Origin: Epiperipatus broadwayi
Taxonomy: Eukaryota > Onychophora > Udeonychophora > Euonychophora > Peripatidae
Reading direction: 5' to 3'
DNA length: 64,000 nucleotides
Assembly: GCA_028023455.1 (NCBI GenBank)
Contig: JAQFVV010012490.1
Coordinates: forward strand, 2,050,001 to 2,114,000
Shown here piece by piece: positions 10,556-23,596 of this stretch; position 1 is the stretch's first letter; every line of letters begins with the position of its first letter. Under the pieces are notes generated by a model, which worked only from the letters and a program-made list of their open reading frames with translations, searched no databases and had not been told where the DNA came from. The translations under genes were made by a program, and so were the position numbers.

Positions 10556-13500
10556 ATATTTGTTTTTGGCTGCAGAAAGGAGTTTGCTATTAACGGAAAA
10601 AAGACCCTTTGATCCATCTTGGAGGCCTTAAAGGAACCAAACAGGGAAAATTCCTAATGACCACTCCACACATTCCTGTCAGTGCAGCTGTTATTACTAT
10701 GTGATTATTCATATGGTATACGGACATTGAAGGGCTGCTCATCAACATGCATTAGCTAGCATGGTGAGTTTATTGGCTTTTTACCTCTGAGTTTAAAATC
10801 AAGAAACACCATGGTCTTTCTTCTCAGTTGCCTGATGCGGCAAAGTGAATATATGTGTAAATGAAATATTTTTCCAATAGATATATACAATCATGACAGA
10901 CAAAAATAAATCGTGGCCCTTATTCCCAGGAGGCTGTAAAGTCACCAACTAAGGCAGCAGTTGGTAGCCAAAGGTGGTGGGTACTGACCCAGACTGCCAT
11001 TTAATGATGACTTTTTATTTAGGTATTTACAACAGCAGATCACTTTCAAATGAAGGAAGATTGCAAGAATTAGAACAGTCTTATATTAAATGGGACATGA
11101 TTGCATTTTGTGAAGTTAGAAGAAAAGGTGAAGAGAAAATTGATTTAAAAAGTGGACATGTACTCTACTATAAAGGCACAAATATGGGAAATACAAGTGA
11201 AATAGGATTCATTATAAATAAAAAGTGGAAGAGCAACACTGTGGAAATTCATGGTGTATTGGACAGAGTGGTAAGATTAATTACACAATTTAAAAGCAGA
11301 TACCAAATGCAGATAATTCAGGTTTATGGCTCAACAATTTCTCATAGTGATGAAGTAGTAGAAGATTTTTATATGGATGTACAAAAGGCTTTTGATTAGA
11401 GCAAACAATATTTTAAAATTGTTATGGGAGACTTTAATGCTAGAATTATAAACAAATGACGATGAAAATGCTGTAGGTAAACTTGTGGAGTTTGCAGGAA
11501 AAAAAAAACTTTATATTATGAATTATTTTTTTGAAAAAAATGTTTAAGGAAATGGACATGAAAGCATCCAAATGAAGATACAGCAGAATTGGATTATATT
11601 TTGATTAACAGAAAATACATATTTCAAGATTATAATGCTTTTAATAAATTTAACAAAAGAAGTGATCATCAATTAGTAAGATGTAAGATATGTGTTAATG
11701 CTAAACTAGAGAGAGAAAAATTATTAAGAAAAACAATATTTACAGTTAATATTCCTAATCTTCAGAAACATTGTAATGAATTTAAATTAGAACTTACAAA
11801 TCGGTTTCAAGTATTAGTAGATTTTGAACATGATTCAGATTTGAATGAAATTAATATTAAAATAATTGATACACTTTTAAAAACTGCAATAAAGATAGCC
11901 CGTAGAAAAAGGCGGCAATTGACTAATAAAATTGCTACTGAGACTAGAGAATTTATGAAGAAAAAAAGAAATATGAAGATATATAAAAATGATGTATTAA
12001 AAAGTTGAATATGATATAAGAAAGTATAACTTTGGACTAGCAAGGAAAGCTGTAGAAGAGAATAAAAGTCTCAAGAGTATAAAACAACATTTTGGTATTG
12101 GTAGGAAATTTATATCTGCAATAAGAAAAAAAGATGGAATTATTACTAAAAAGAGAGATGACATCATGAAATGGATAGGAGACTTCTATTAAGAATAATA
12201 TAGTAATAAAGAACAAGTATTCTACTATATCTATTATATCTTCCAAATTTCCCAGAATTTTAAATGAAGAAGTGAGACATGCAAGTAAATTTATGAAGAA
12301 AGGAAAGGGTCCAGGTATTGATGGAATTATAATTGATATAATAAAAAAAGCAGGTGAAGAAATAAAAAAAAATGTTAGAAAAGTTATATACCAAATGTCT
12401 ACATGATAAAGATGTACCAGATGATTGGAAGAATGCAGTATTGATATTAATATTTAAAAAAAGGTGATAAAGATATTAGAAATTACAGACCTATCAGCCT
12501 TTTATCAGTTTTATACAAAATTTTTACCAAGATAATTACAACTTGTCTACTGAGAACATTGGATTTCCACCAACCAAGAGAACAAGCTGAATTTCAAAGT
12601 GGTTTTAGTACAGTCGATCATATCCAGATATTGAGAAAAGTTATAGATAGGACAAATGAATATGAGTTGCCATTATGCTTTGGATTTGTAGATTATGAAA
12701 AGACATTTGATTCTATAAACATTTCTTCAATGATTAAAGCATTGGATCATCAAGATATAGATCCAGGATATTGTCATATTTTAAAAAATATTTATAAAAA
12801 TGCAACAGCCACAATTAGATTACATAATGATACTAGAAAAGTCAACATTGGGAAGGATGTTAGTCAGAGGGACTCCATATCTCCAAAACGTTTTACAGCA
12901 GTGCTGCAAGAAGTATTTTGTAAATTAAAATGGGAAGCTAAAGGTGTGAAAGTAAATGTAAATTATTTAAGTCATTTAGATTTTGTAGATGATGTAGTTG
13001 TTTTAGCAAATAATGCTTTAGAGCTGCAGGAAATGTTGCAGGAGTTATCAAATGAAAGTAGGACTAAAGATAAATGTTAAAAAGACTAAAGTAATGTTTA
13101 GTGGATTTTCTCAAAATATGAAAATAAAGATTGATTATGATGAGTTAGAAGAAGTTAACAGCTACAAATACCTTGGTCAGATTATTAATACAGATGGAAA
13201 GATAATGGATGAAATTAATCATAGAATTAAACTTGGTTGGAGTGCTTTTGGTAGAAATAACTTGATACTAAAATGAAATATGCCTATGCATTTCAAAAGA
13301 AAGGTTTTTAATAAATGTGTTTTACCAGTTCTTACTTATGGATCTAAGACTTGGACACTTAATAGAAGAGCAATACAGAGACTTCATACCACTCAAAGGA
13401 GTATGGAGATATGCATGTTGGGAGTAACAAGAAGAGATTGAAAACGCAATATATGGGTAAGAGAACAAACAGGTGTTACTGACCTCATTGAAAAAATTAA

Positions 13501-13749
13501 GACTCGAGAGGAGTTAACTGGACATATTGCTAGAAGAGATGATAATAGATGGACAATTGAAATCTTAAACCGGATTCCAAGAGATTGTAAAAGACCCAGA
13601 AAGAGACCACATGTGAGATGAATGGATGAAATAAGAAAGTGTCCAGGGATAAAGTGGAGAAATTAAAGATAGAGAAGAAGGATTGAACTTGAAGAGATCT
13701 TCATTCTGCAGTGAATTGATAATGGTTGATGATGATGATATTTCTTTTT
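10556..13749 (+). mobile_element. LINE B: second full-length RTE-type LINE, with 12-bp target duplications
   Basis: The element is 10568-13737 (3170 bp). The flanks are ATATTTGTTTTT at 10556-10567 and ATATTTCTTTTT at 13738-13749, a 12-bp duplication with one mismatch. It begins GGCTGCAGAAAGG and ends in (TGA)n, matching LINE A at both termini, which fixes the element length near 3.18 kb. LINE A and LINE B carry different internal deletions, so they are separate copies of one family and not a local duplication. Confidence 0.9.
10974..13729 (+). pseudogene. RTE-type endonuclease/reverse transcriptase, degenerate ORF of LINE B
   Basis: The first 141 codons are open (10974-11399): GIYNSRSLSNEGRLQELEQ, then WDMIAFCEVRRKGEE and the QVYGSTISHSDEVVE region of the APE-type endonuclease. 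A later open piece (11589-12008) keeps DYILINRKYIFQ and the SDHQLVRCK catalytic segment that LINE A has lost. The reverse transcriptase shows FVDYEKTFDSI (12690) and LDFVDDVVVLA (12980). The catalytic box is FVDD instead of FADD, and the RQG of motif B has become SQRDSISP. Relative to LINE A it lacks about 39 bases near 12010 and about 40 bases near 11478. There is an in-frame TGA five codons before the natural stop. This copy is not functional. Confidence 0.88.
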
Positions 13750-14635
13750 TTAATTTCTGTATTTCAGATTATTTAAAAGAGAATGAATTAAAAATGTACA
13801 TAGATTTAAAACAGAACAAATGCGTTAATTATATATGTATGTTTTTAAATATTCATTATAGATTATGACAATAGCATGAATTTAAAAATATACTTTTGAT
13901 TAAAAACATAGCAACCAGAAATATTAAATTGCAGGAGGTAGGGGGGACATAAAAATTAACATTTATTTATCATTAATATTCGTATTATATGTGCATCGAT
14001 AATATACTTCAATTAAACCAATTATGCTATTCAAAATTCTTAGTGCTTTTAATTCCATTTGATGGATCATATAATTAATGTATGATCAATCTTAATGTTT
14101 ATTTATTTTTCTTTCAACTTTTCCTCCTCCCCCTCCATTAATGCCAAAATTTTATTTTTAATAGTTGTTTAAAATTATTTAGCCACCTAACTCCAATATC
14201 TCATTTATCTTTAAAAATTTAATTCATATTTTCAACAGTAAAAAAAAAGTACCTATTCAGCATATTCTGCTTTTTCCATTTTGTCTCTGTTATAGTTATG
14301 TCAAAAGCCAATATTTAACATATCAAAAATAGGTCTGTTTCATAAATTTTCCCCTTATCAAATATCATAAACTAAAGTGAAACTCAAATAAACATCTACA
14401 ATAAAATAAAAGTAAAAAAATAATATACTTTTCATGAATAATCAGTATACATATACTTAATAATTATATGAAGAAATATTTATTTCACTATTTAGATCTC
14501 ACAACTTCTATAAAATAATCAATTTGATTCACCAAATTTTGGGGAGTACTTTCATACCTTTACGAAGATGCTTTATTCAAAATGAACTAGCAATGTGCAT
14601 GTCTTTATGTGCATAAGTGATCTCTGAGCATGAAA
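13750..14635. other. AT-rich intergenic DNA, nothing recognised
   Basis: This AT-rich spacer lies between LINE B and the hAT element. A pyrimidine-rich patch occurs near 14110-14140. No genes or repeats are supported. Confidence 0.5.
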
Positions 14636-14987
14636 CTCTAGAGCAGGAGTCAGAAATGTTGTCCCCATGGACATTATGGCATACAAGTTTGCATTGACTC
14701 ACATTTTAAAAAAGATAATAGTGCATAAGATATATTACAGATGAGGGATGTGAGCTGGGTGTAGATAGCCTCAGCATTACTGAGTCATGTTACATGGATA
14801 TAACACAATGTAGCTGCTTTTCTGCATCATGCTCATGATTTACCATCTGAAATGGATCTAACAAAAGATCCATTCCCTGCTTGCCACAAGATTGGCATAC
14901 AATCTATTCCCTGCATTTAAAAAATTGCTTACCCAATGCATTTAAAAATTCTTTATCCATAATATTCCTTTTTATTCAAAACACACT

Positions 14988-16828
14988 ATGGACAAATGTA
15001 AAAAAAGAGAATAGATTATTTTAATGATAATTGGGAAAAACAATATTGCTTTGTTGACTTTAAGGGCAGGTGTAAAAAAGAAAAGCAATATGGATATTTC
15101 AAAACTTAATAATTTTTATTAGCCATTCATTAGACTAGAGATTATCCACCTAATAAATAATATTTTTATACTGCAATTTTCACTACACCAATCTGCCTTG
15201 TGTGAGAGTAGTGTAGTAAAAATTGCACTACAGAAATATTCATATTTCAAAACTGTCAGTAGCAATTTTGACTATCCAATAACTCTAAAATAAGCAAAAA
15301 AAAAATTATTTAAAATTGTTTATTATTAAGCCACATTTTTTTTATTATTAAACCACTTCAACAATCTAAAACAGCAATAATAGCTTTGTTTAAAATACAG
15401 TTTGCTAACTAAAAAAAAAACGTTTATAAATGGAGAATTAATAAAAGAAACCATGTTAAAACTTGCTGATTCACTTTTTCAAAAATTTAAAAATAAAAGA
15501 AATAGTCTCAGCTATAAATATGATACAATTATCACAAGAATTGTAATCAGATGAACTGAAATAATTGCTGATTATTTGGAGAAAGAAGTATTAAATGATA
15601 TAAATATATATTATTTTCATTATGGCTGGATGAATAGATGGAATTAGTGTTTAATGATTTTTCCATAAAAGTAAATGCTCTTAAAATTCTATCGAAAAAA
15701 CATACCAGAGGAGAGAATATATTTTCTGTTTTTTATTTAAAAAATAATAATGCAAAACTTCAATAACTACAAATGACATACCAACAACGATTTGTGAGAA
15801 AAATGAATTTATTACTTTAGATGCACAAGATTCTTTATTTCATAAATTTATATCACATCATTATATCATATACGAGAAAATACTGTAACATAAAAATTGT
15901 TGGGTTTCAATATGAAAAGTTAATTGAAACAAAAATTATGAATTACATAATATCAGGAGCAATGTAAAACACATTATTTAAATTACTTTTAAAAGATGAA
16001 GACAATCAATTCATTGACTTTTATATACTGAATTAAGATGGGTGAAGATAAGTAAAACATGAGCAATTTATTCTTCTTTTACTGTGATAAAAATATTTAT
16101 TGCATTAAAAAGCAAATTTTATAAACAATTTGAAAACAGAGATTAATTAAGCCTTTTGATTTCCGACAAATATAATGATACACTTTAATGAATTAAATGT
16201 AAAATTGCAAGGAAGAACTCATCATATCACTGATATGATTAATGCAGTGAATTCATTCAAATATAAATTACCATTATTGAAGTTCTATCTAATCTGATGA
16301 AAAAATATTTTATCACATTTTCTAAATATAAAACATATACTTTAGAATTTGAATAAAAATTTTACTTCTATATCAAATTAAAAAATTGTCAAAACATTAT
16401 TACAAGAGTTTTCTTCCAGATTTGAAGATTTTGTGACATTAGAACCTGTTGTAAGATTTTTCATAAATCCATTTAATGTTACTGATTTCAACATATTTTG
16501 AACTTACTGAGGACTGAAACTAAAAATAATAACTTACAAAATGGTATTATAGTTTTTTGGAAATTAGTCAATGAAAATAGTTATTCTGCTTTAAAAGAAT
16601 GTGGCTAAACATTTCTTAATATTGTAAAAATGACATAATTGCAAATCTCTGTTATTAAATATAAAATATTTGAAATTAAAATGTTAAACAAGATTCACAG
16701 ATTCACATTTAGATAATTGATTAAGAACAAATAACTCTCAATATATATTCAATTACAATAAATTAATAGAAGACTTACAATCCCAAATGACAAGCTGTAA
16801 TCATTATGCATACATAATGTGTAGTTGA
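14988..16828 (+). pseudogene. hAT transposase, ZBED5/GTF2I-repeat-like, degenerate
   Basis: This is the former transposase of the surrounding element. The probable start at 14988 gives MDKCKKRE and, with a frame change, FNDNWEKQYCFVDFKG, like the N-terminal segment of ZBED/GTF2IRD2-like proteins. Further on: LIKETMLKLADSLFQKFKNK and EIIADYLEKEVLNDINIYYF (15440-15620). Then a degraded 'HCIIHQ'-type block HHYIIYEK (15860), YTELRWVK (16025), and HFNELNVKLQGRTHHITDMI (16170-16240), a hallmark of this transposase class. SRFEDF, ENSYSALKECG (16575) and the C-terminal YNKLIEDLQSQ (16750-16790) end it. Dozens of stops and frameshifts show it is old. The family call is by motif memory and is quite secure. 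Confidence 0.8.
15094..15254. mobile_element. M-family palindromic element inserted in the hAT, with 13-bp direct repeats
   Basis: The insertion is 15107-15241 (135 bp). Its first 75 bases match the left end of the M element at 23597 (AATAATTTTTATTAG, CATTCATTAGACTAGAGATTAT, TGCAATTTTCACTACA). It folds back on itself through GTGTAGTAAAAATTGCACTACAG. ATATTTCAAAACT occurs at 15094-15106 and again at 15242-15254 and is read as a 13-bp target duplication. Deleting the insert plus one repeat joins the hAT coding strand across the gap. Confidence 0.72.
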
Positions 16829-17210
16829 ATATAAAACTATGTATACATTAAAATTATATTATGTATGATGTTAATAAAATAATGTTAAATTTTTTAATTT
16901 TGTCTTTTTTAAATATCTAGTCCTAGATTTTCTGTAAACTAGTAGTCAATCCCTGCACTAGAATATTGAAATTAAAAAAATATCAAAATTGGAAAAGAAT
17001 AAAAATTCGTATTCTGCTCTTATAGCTGTTGTAAAGAATTATTATTATTATTTGATTATTAATTAAGAAAATGTATAATACATTTAATCATTAATGTGAA
17101 AATTTAGTATTCTTTTATATATATAATTTAATATTACTTTATAAGTGAGTTATGTGTATTACTTATTTATTAAAAATATACATATATATACAGTATATAT
17201 TATATAACTA

Positions 17211-18099
17211 ATTTGAACGCAGACTTTTAAGTACCATTCAGCTATCCAATCTCTCATGCAACTGATACACATGATTACACACATGCATAAAAGATATGAT
17301 CTCCAATACAAGTACTTCATGCTGAACCAGCACTCATCAGTTGAACCAGATCATCATCTTCTACACACACATATATATAATTAGTGTTTGGTTTATATTA
17401 AGATAGCAAATCTTCAAACTTTAATGGACAAGCTTCGATCTTCTACATCCTCCAATGCTTCAGCTATTCATTCATTGAAAGTCTGATGATGGAACACCCA
17501 AATCCCCTATTGTTGCGAATATTATTGTCCTGCCCATGTTAACCTTAAGCCTCTATGACCCCTCATGTATAAGACCTTGTCCATTTAAATACATAGAAGA
17601 GGGATGGGCAAGATACAGACTAAATTTGTATGGTTTGATTGAATACAAGTATAATTTTTATATTAGTAATTATATGAAGTATTTGAACACAGACTTTCAA
17701 GCTCCCTTGTATTTGATCAAACATTACAAATATTGCCTGTATCCTGCTATCTTTCTTGTATGACTTATGGTCAACATGAGCATAATAATATTGACATCAA
17801 TGAGGGATTTGGGCATTCCATCATCAGATTTTCAATGGAATGGATGGCTGATGAGTTGGAGAATGAAATAGATTGAAGCCTGTCCATTAAAATTTGATGA
17901 TTTGCTATCTTAATATAAACTGAGCACTGATTATATATGTATGAAAGATGATGATCTGGAGCAACTGATGAGTGCTGGTTCAGCATAAAATATGTATATT
18001 GAAAATCACTTATCTTTTATGCATGGGTGTGATCATGTATATAGGTTGTATGAGATAGATTAGATATTTGAAAGAAGGTTGAAAGTCTATGTTCAAATC
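17211..18099. mobile_element. P-family palindromic element, long copy
   Basis: Both ends carry the same inverted motif: TTTGAACGCAGACTTTTAAG at 17212 and GAAAGTCTATGTTCAAATC ending 18099. The left arm 17211-17545 pairs with the right arm 17768-18099 through AGATAGCAAATC, AATGGACAAGCTT, CTGATGATGGAA and TCAGTTG-type blocks. The spacer holds a further P-like end (TTTGAACACAGACTTTCAAG at 17693), so a second P fragment is nested or tandem here. Open frames inside are short and unlikely to be coding. Confidence 0.68.
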
Positions 18100-18479
18100 T
18101 CTTCTATAATTACCTAAGTCCAGGTATATAAATTATACTTGTACTCAATCAAAGATTATATAGATATATAGATTTATGGTTTCACTGTTTAATTGTGATC
18201 ATCAAAATTTCTTGTTCTTTTATTTATTTGAATTGTATGACCAATTCATTAGAAAATTTTTCAAATTCTTAGATCTTCTTTACTTTATATATTATTCATT
18301 TAAAATTATGCCACTCTTTTAGTAATAAAAACTTGCACATTTGTAAAAAAAAAAATTGCAGGAAAAAATAATTCTTTAACAATTGTAAATTAGCAACTGA
18401 TTTTTATAATACAAACTGTCTCACTTCATCTCTTGTAATTCAACTTTCATTCGGAAAAATTCAAGACAATGACTATCTG

Positions 18480-18690
18480 CATTGCAGACATGTTTTATAG
18501 TGATGAATATTTCTGTGGTGCAATTTTCACTATCCACTCTCATGCAAGGTAGGGACTGATTTCTATCTGCTTTTAACATCTTGTGGAGGCATGTAATTAT
18601 AAACATATGACCAAAGACATGTGAAAAAGATCTATGATTCTGAAGGTCCACATTTCATGCTGAACCAGCAGTCATCAGTTAGCCAAAACC
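18480..18690. mobile_element. Chimeric M/P palindromic element fragment
   Basis: Positions 18505-18635 match, inverted, the inner part of the M element at 23745-23850 (GATAGAAATCAGTCCCTAC, TTAACATCTT, AAAGACATGTGAAAAAGATC). Positions 18650-18690 (ATTTCATGCTGAACCAGCAG, then TCATCAGTT) match the P family. One short block therefore carries sequence of both families. Confidence 0.6.
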
Positions 18691-18728
18691 ACAATCTCTT
18701 AAAAAAACCTTTACTATTGTTCAATATA

Positions 18729-18778
18729 TATATTGCAACATTTAGCTTTATCAATAAAGCTAAATCTACAGCAATATA
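18729..18778. repeat. Short AT-rich hairpin
   Basis: TATATTGC...ATTTAGCTTTAT pairs with AAAGCTAAAT...GCAATATA. There is no T-run exit that would suggest a terminator, and the sequence is eukaryotic. Confidence 0.55.
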
Positions 18779-18789
18779 ATTGTTTAAAA

Positions 18790-21700
18790 AAAACTTTTTT
18801 TTTCATTATGTTAATTTCTATAGCAAACAAACTTGTTAGGGCTTGATACTCAAATGCTAATGCCTACTATAAGTTATTTTGTGAGAGTTTTTATAAGTTT
18901 TAATTATTTTAAAAGTTATTTTTAATAACTTATTGTAATGTTTTAAATTCATATATAGTTGTAGATAACTTTCAATTGCCTAGTTTGAGGATATTCTTAC
19001 CCTAAATATTAATGAGCTAATGTACTAGTGTGTAAAAATCAATGATAGAGTTAAACATTAAAGCTAAGTTTGAATATTTAATGCTCATTATCAGTATTCA
19101 AATTACTTCCTTTTTAAAAATGCATTTTATTAAAGTTGTTTGTGAACAAAAAGTATATTTTCTTAATGCTAGTTGTAATAAAGATTAAGTCAACTATAAA
19201 AAATGTTTAGTTAATTAAAAAAGATAAAGAATTAATTAGTAAACATTAATTTTAAATAAATGCATAATGTGTGTGTATGCTGTATTATAAATTTTATTTT
19301 AAGTTCTTAAATATTTATTTTAAAAAAACTTATTTTAAAAAAATATTCTGGGGAACTTCATCTTTATTAAATATCGTATATGAAAGTTTAAAAAGAATAA
19401 TGTAAATTAATGTTTTATTTAAAAATAATGTAATTTATTATATATTGTTTTATTTTCATTGTAATAATTTTTAGTTTTATAAATAATTGTCTTAAAATGT
19501 AACATTTTCATCAAAGTTGAGACAATTATGTAAATAAGTTTATTTTTTTTTGTGATGTCTCCCAGGAAACTATCTTTAAACTTTAATGAATTAAAATCAA
19601 GGAAGAGGTTGATCTAAATGTCAATTTCATTCAACAAAATCAGTCACATGCTTAGCAATATAAATAGATGATTTGCACACATGCTTACATTTTACTTTCT
19701 ACTCAACTCGGGTAATTTTTATCAATAATTATTTTTATTTAGTTTGTTTATAACAAAATTATTTTGCTTAAAGTTAAACATGCACTGCTAATTTTCTTCA
19801 GGCACCTGAAGTTCTAAGCTGAAATTACTAAAAGAAGTTTAAAGTCTACATAGCCAAGAAACATAAAGGAAATTTTATCTAAATATTTAACAAATAATTA
19901 TAGAGTTATGTTTATATAAAATATACGCTTCACGGGAATTCTCTGTAATTCATCATTCTTATTTTCTCATTAGTAGTAGTATTCAATATTATCAGTTGAA
20001 TGTTTTATATACTGGAATATTAAGACTGCTAAAGACTTTATGCTATTGTTGGTATTTTAAAGCAGTTCTTAATAGTGTAAAAATGTTTTGTGCTCATAAT
20101 TCTATGGCATGCTGAAAAAAAGACTTTTGTTAAGAGACTTAAAACATTTAAATATTCTTCAGCAACATATGTTAAAGAAAATGTTTATTTAACATTTTTT
20201 TAAAAAAATGGTTTTCTTTGGAATTGTGCATCTTTTAATTCCAGATAGAAGAATCTGCTTAATGATAATGGAAATTTTATAAAATTCTTATCTGAATTTT
20301 AAAATGACATTTATTTGCTTATTGTTAACATAGCAGCAGGATAGAAATTACTCACTAACAAAAACTTCATTTTATATTTATTTCAAATTAGAATCAATAA
20401 AGATATTTCCTAATTCAGTAAAATTACTCTATTTTTCTGAAAATTTATTATGACTATATACTTTTAAAATAATCAAAAATATTATTAGAATATTTATTTG
20501 AAGCTATTACTATTATTCTTAAATTATCACTAGTACTGAATGAAAACAGATGCTCCCGAGTTATGAATTTTACTGAAATTTATCATATATTCACCTATTT
20601 CATAATAAACCTTTTCTACTATATCTTGTCATTATTATTAATATAAAATCTGGTCTACAATGTTTTTTGTAATATGCCTGAAGAATAAATACTCGTGTAT
20701 TATTTTCAATGTTTTTAAGACATAATAAGAAATAATGAATTCATATAAAATGTTATAAATACATCAATATTAAGTACTTTAATTAAAAATATTCTTTGTA
20801 AAATTTGAATGGCCATTGAAGTATTTTGTGCTAGTGTTCACCAGGAAATCTATTCCTTACTAGAAATATTTGAATGCTGTACCAAGTTTGTTATATTTTA
20901 ACAAGTAGGAAAAATTTGCAGCATTTGCAGAATAGTAGACTGTTCTGTTGAATTGTAGAACATTCAAGATGAAGGACTTTTATTTATTTATTTTTAGTAA
21001 ACTGGGTATAATTTTAAGTTTTAATATTATGCTATTATAATTTATCATATATTTTTATGCATTTTGTCTGATATGATTTTATGAATCATTTGTAAGCTAT
21101 ATTATCCAGAAGTTCACATAATATTTATCATTTTCATAATGCTGTATTTTAAAGTGTTATTCATACCTTATCACGGGTTATTTATTTGCTATGGCAAATA
21201 ATTTTTAGGTTATGGTTTTACATATTGATTATTGTACTACTTATTTAAAAAATGATGGCATTAGTCTCTTGTTTTTTTATTGTGCATACTTTCCTTGTTA
21301 ATGTGTTTTCCAAGAGATTTAACTTTGTCTCTCTCTTGTGGATATTTATTTTGCTAGCATGTTTTATAAACACATTGCAGCTGTCTCTCTTATAATATAT
21401 TACATATCTTTTGTGTTTTATATTTAAGCATAAAATTCTTTATTTAGGGCAATTATTATTGTTCCTGATATACAAGTGAGGGTTCATTCTCATTTTTCAC
21501 AAATTTAGAGACTAAGTCCTTTCATATTTATTACCCTCAAATATAAGTACTTCCCTTTGAGTTCATGCCATCACTTATTTTATATTGCCTTATATATATT
21601 CCAATCACAATGTACTGTAGTATGTATTTTGTATCAAGCCATGTGTGGTATACTACCATGATTTTATTTTATGGCAATTGATATTGTAGATGGTTCTGAT

Positions 21701-22731
21701 AAATATCATCTTTCACTTTGGTTACACTCTTTGATATTCTGAGTGTAGGTTGTAGATTGTTTTTGATGTGTAGGCTTGTTGCTGTGCTTTTTCAGTATTA
21801 TAGGATGCAAAATAGATAAACACTTAGTTTAGAAATTAAAATTGTAATTTTGGGGCTTCAATAAAGAATATACATTTCCTTCAGCATTTATTCCATTGCT
21901 GGATTAGTAAGCCATATTTAAGGTTTAAATGCACTCATTGTGGGGATAGCATAATAGTATGATTGTATGGTGAAAATGGAGAAGTTATGGTAATTCTAAT
22001 ACTGAGAAAGGGTTTCACTAATTAGACAAAATTACTAATAGTCAATAATTATTTAATCTGTAAATTTATTTTTATCTGTAAACTTTAAAAATGTTATTTC
22101 TCGTCTGCAATTGAATTGTGCAGATTATTTAAATAATTCACCTTTTTGGTGAGATTGTAGATTTCTAAAATTGTTATCTGTTTGATGTCTTTATAGTTAA
22201 AATAAATGTTTTCATTGTTAATTTTGATTTCATAGTCTTTCAATCGTCATCATATATTATTCAGAAATCTTGCTACTATAAAATTTATTATGAAGTTATC
22301 TTTTATGTTGAACATTAAGAATACATGAACCCATGAAATTTAGTATAATAATTACTTTATTAAAATTTTCATGTAGATGTTAAGAAAGCATCTAAGAAAT
22401 AAATTATTCATTTTCTTAACCTACTGAATGATCACTTTAACTAATTGCATTTATTAAATGACTGCTTTAGTGATAAAATTATTATTTACTTTATTCAGAT
22501 TATATATACATCATAATTTTAAATGATAAAAGTATTTATCTCAAATTCATAAAGATTAATAAACCACAAAATCCCTTATCCACTCATTATATCTGAATGC
22601 TATCCTGGTATATTCTTTTAATCCAAATTATGAGTTTTTCATGTATTTATTTTAAGTAAAATATTTTCTTTAAAATTTAGTATTATTATTATTTATAAAT
22701 AAGCATTTTATTTTTATAGCGTCTGTATATA
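18790..22731. other. About 3.9 kb AT-rich DNA, nothing recognised
   Basis: I read both strands and found only short ORFs, T-runs, ordinary AATAAA hexamers and no repeat family shared with the rest of the window. It could hold introns or a UTR of a gene outside the window, but nothing shows this. Confidence 0.5.
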
Positions 22732-22908
22732 ATTGTAATTACATTCATATCGGCCTTTCAAGCTAATTGTGCAAATGCTGTGCGAGTGTTAAATAATAAA
22801 TGAATGTATTGGTCAGAGGGTATTCATTTATTATTTAACACTCGCAAAGCGTTTGCACAATTGGCTTGAAAAGCCGATATGAATGTAATTATTATTATTA
22901 TTGTAATT
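22732..22908. mobile_element. H-family hairpin element (MITE-like), full copy
   Basis: A near-perfect inverted repeat spans 22737-22890. AATTACATTCATATCGGC and the rest of a 70-base arm, including TAATTGTGCAAA and CGAGTGTTAAATAATAAATG, are mirrored after a loop of about 16 bases. Right of the hairpin is an (ATT)n stretch. ATTGTAATT occurs at 22732-22740 and 22900-22908 and may be a 9-bp target duplication. A diverged half-copy lies at 58121-58196, so this is a dispersed family. Confidence 0.72.
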
Positions 22909-23596
22909 TAGGTAGACATTATCTTATGCATAAAAGTATGTCTCCCCGTATTATTACTAGGATTCCATTCATTGCCTAATAATTCTTAAATGAAGAGTAA
23001 AAAATTTTAAGTGTTATAAAATTTCAATTACAGAATCCTGACATTTTAATATTAAATAAATGAATATGAAAGAAATTGTTTTGAAAAAGAAATTCATTTT
23101 GAGATAGGAAACATTGTTATTTGTTCAAAAATTAAATGGGATCTGATTATAGCAATGAGATGTTGATGGTGGTTATTAGATGCATTGAAATAGGAAGTGT
23201 TATGAAAGAGGATTTACTAAAATCTAATCATTCTATGATATATACTTCCAATATTAAAAGCCTCCCTGTAATGTGTGAATTGAATTCTCTTAAAAATTTG
23301 TTAATTTTTGCCTATTATATTTACAATGTTTATTAATTGCTATTATTACCCTTATGGATCCTTTTATTATAGCATATACCATTTGGTAACCCCTCTGAGC
23401 TCAGCCTATATAGTGTTTGTTTATTATTATTTACATTCTTTATTTTAGGTTATAATTTTGGCATTTTACATCTCGATGATTTTGATCTTTTTTAGATTAT
23501 AATATATATAGACAACAAATTACTACAGTTTAATTGATAAGTGTCAAATGTGCTGTCCTCACAACTTTTACACAAATCACTTAATGAAAATATATT
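22909..23596. other. AT-rich intergenic DNA, nothing recognised
   Basis: The open frame at 23136-23336 has no recognisable motif and the composition of its surroundings. I do not call it a gene. Confidence 0.45.

Larger units (their letters stand above)
14636..16963 (+). mobile_element. hAT-superfamily DNA transposon with recognisable ends
   Basis: The element is 14644-16955 (2.3 kb). The left end is CAGGAGTCAGAAATG and the right end, read inward, is CAGGGATTGACTACTAG. Both resemble the CAGGGGTC..CAAACT-type termini of animal hAT elements. The flanking 8-mers CTCTAGAG (14636-14643) and CACTAGAA (16956-16963) agree at 6 of 8 positions, which fits a decayed 8-bp hAT target duplication. It encodes a broken transposase and is interrupted by a small M-family element. 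Confidence 0.78.
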
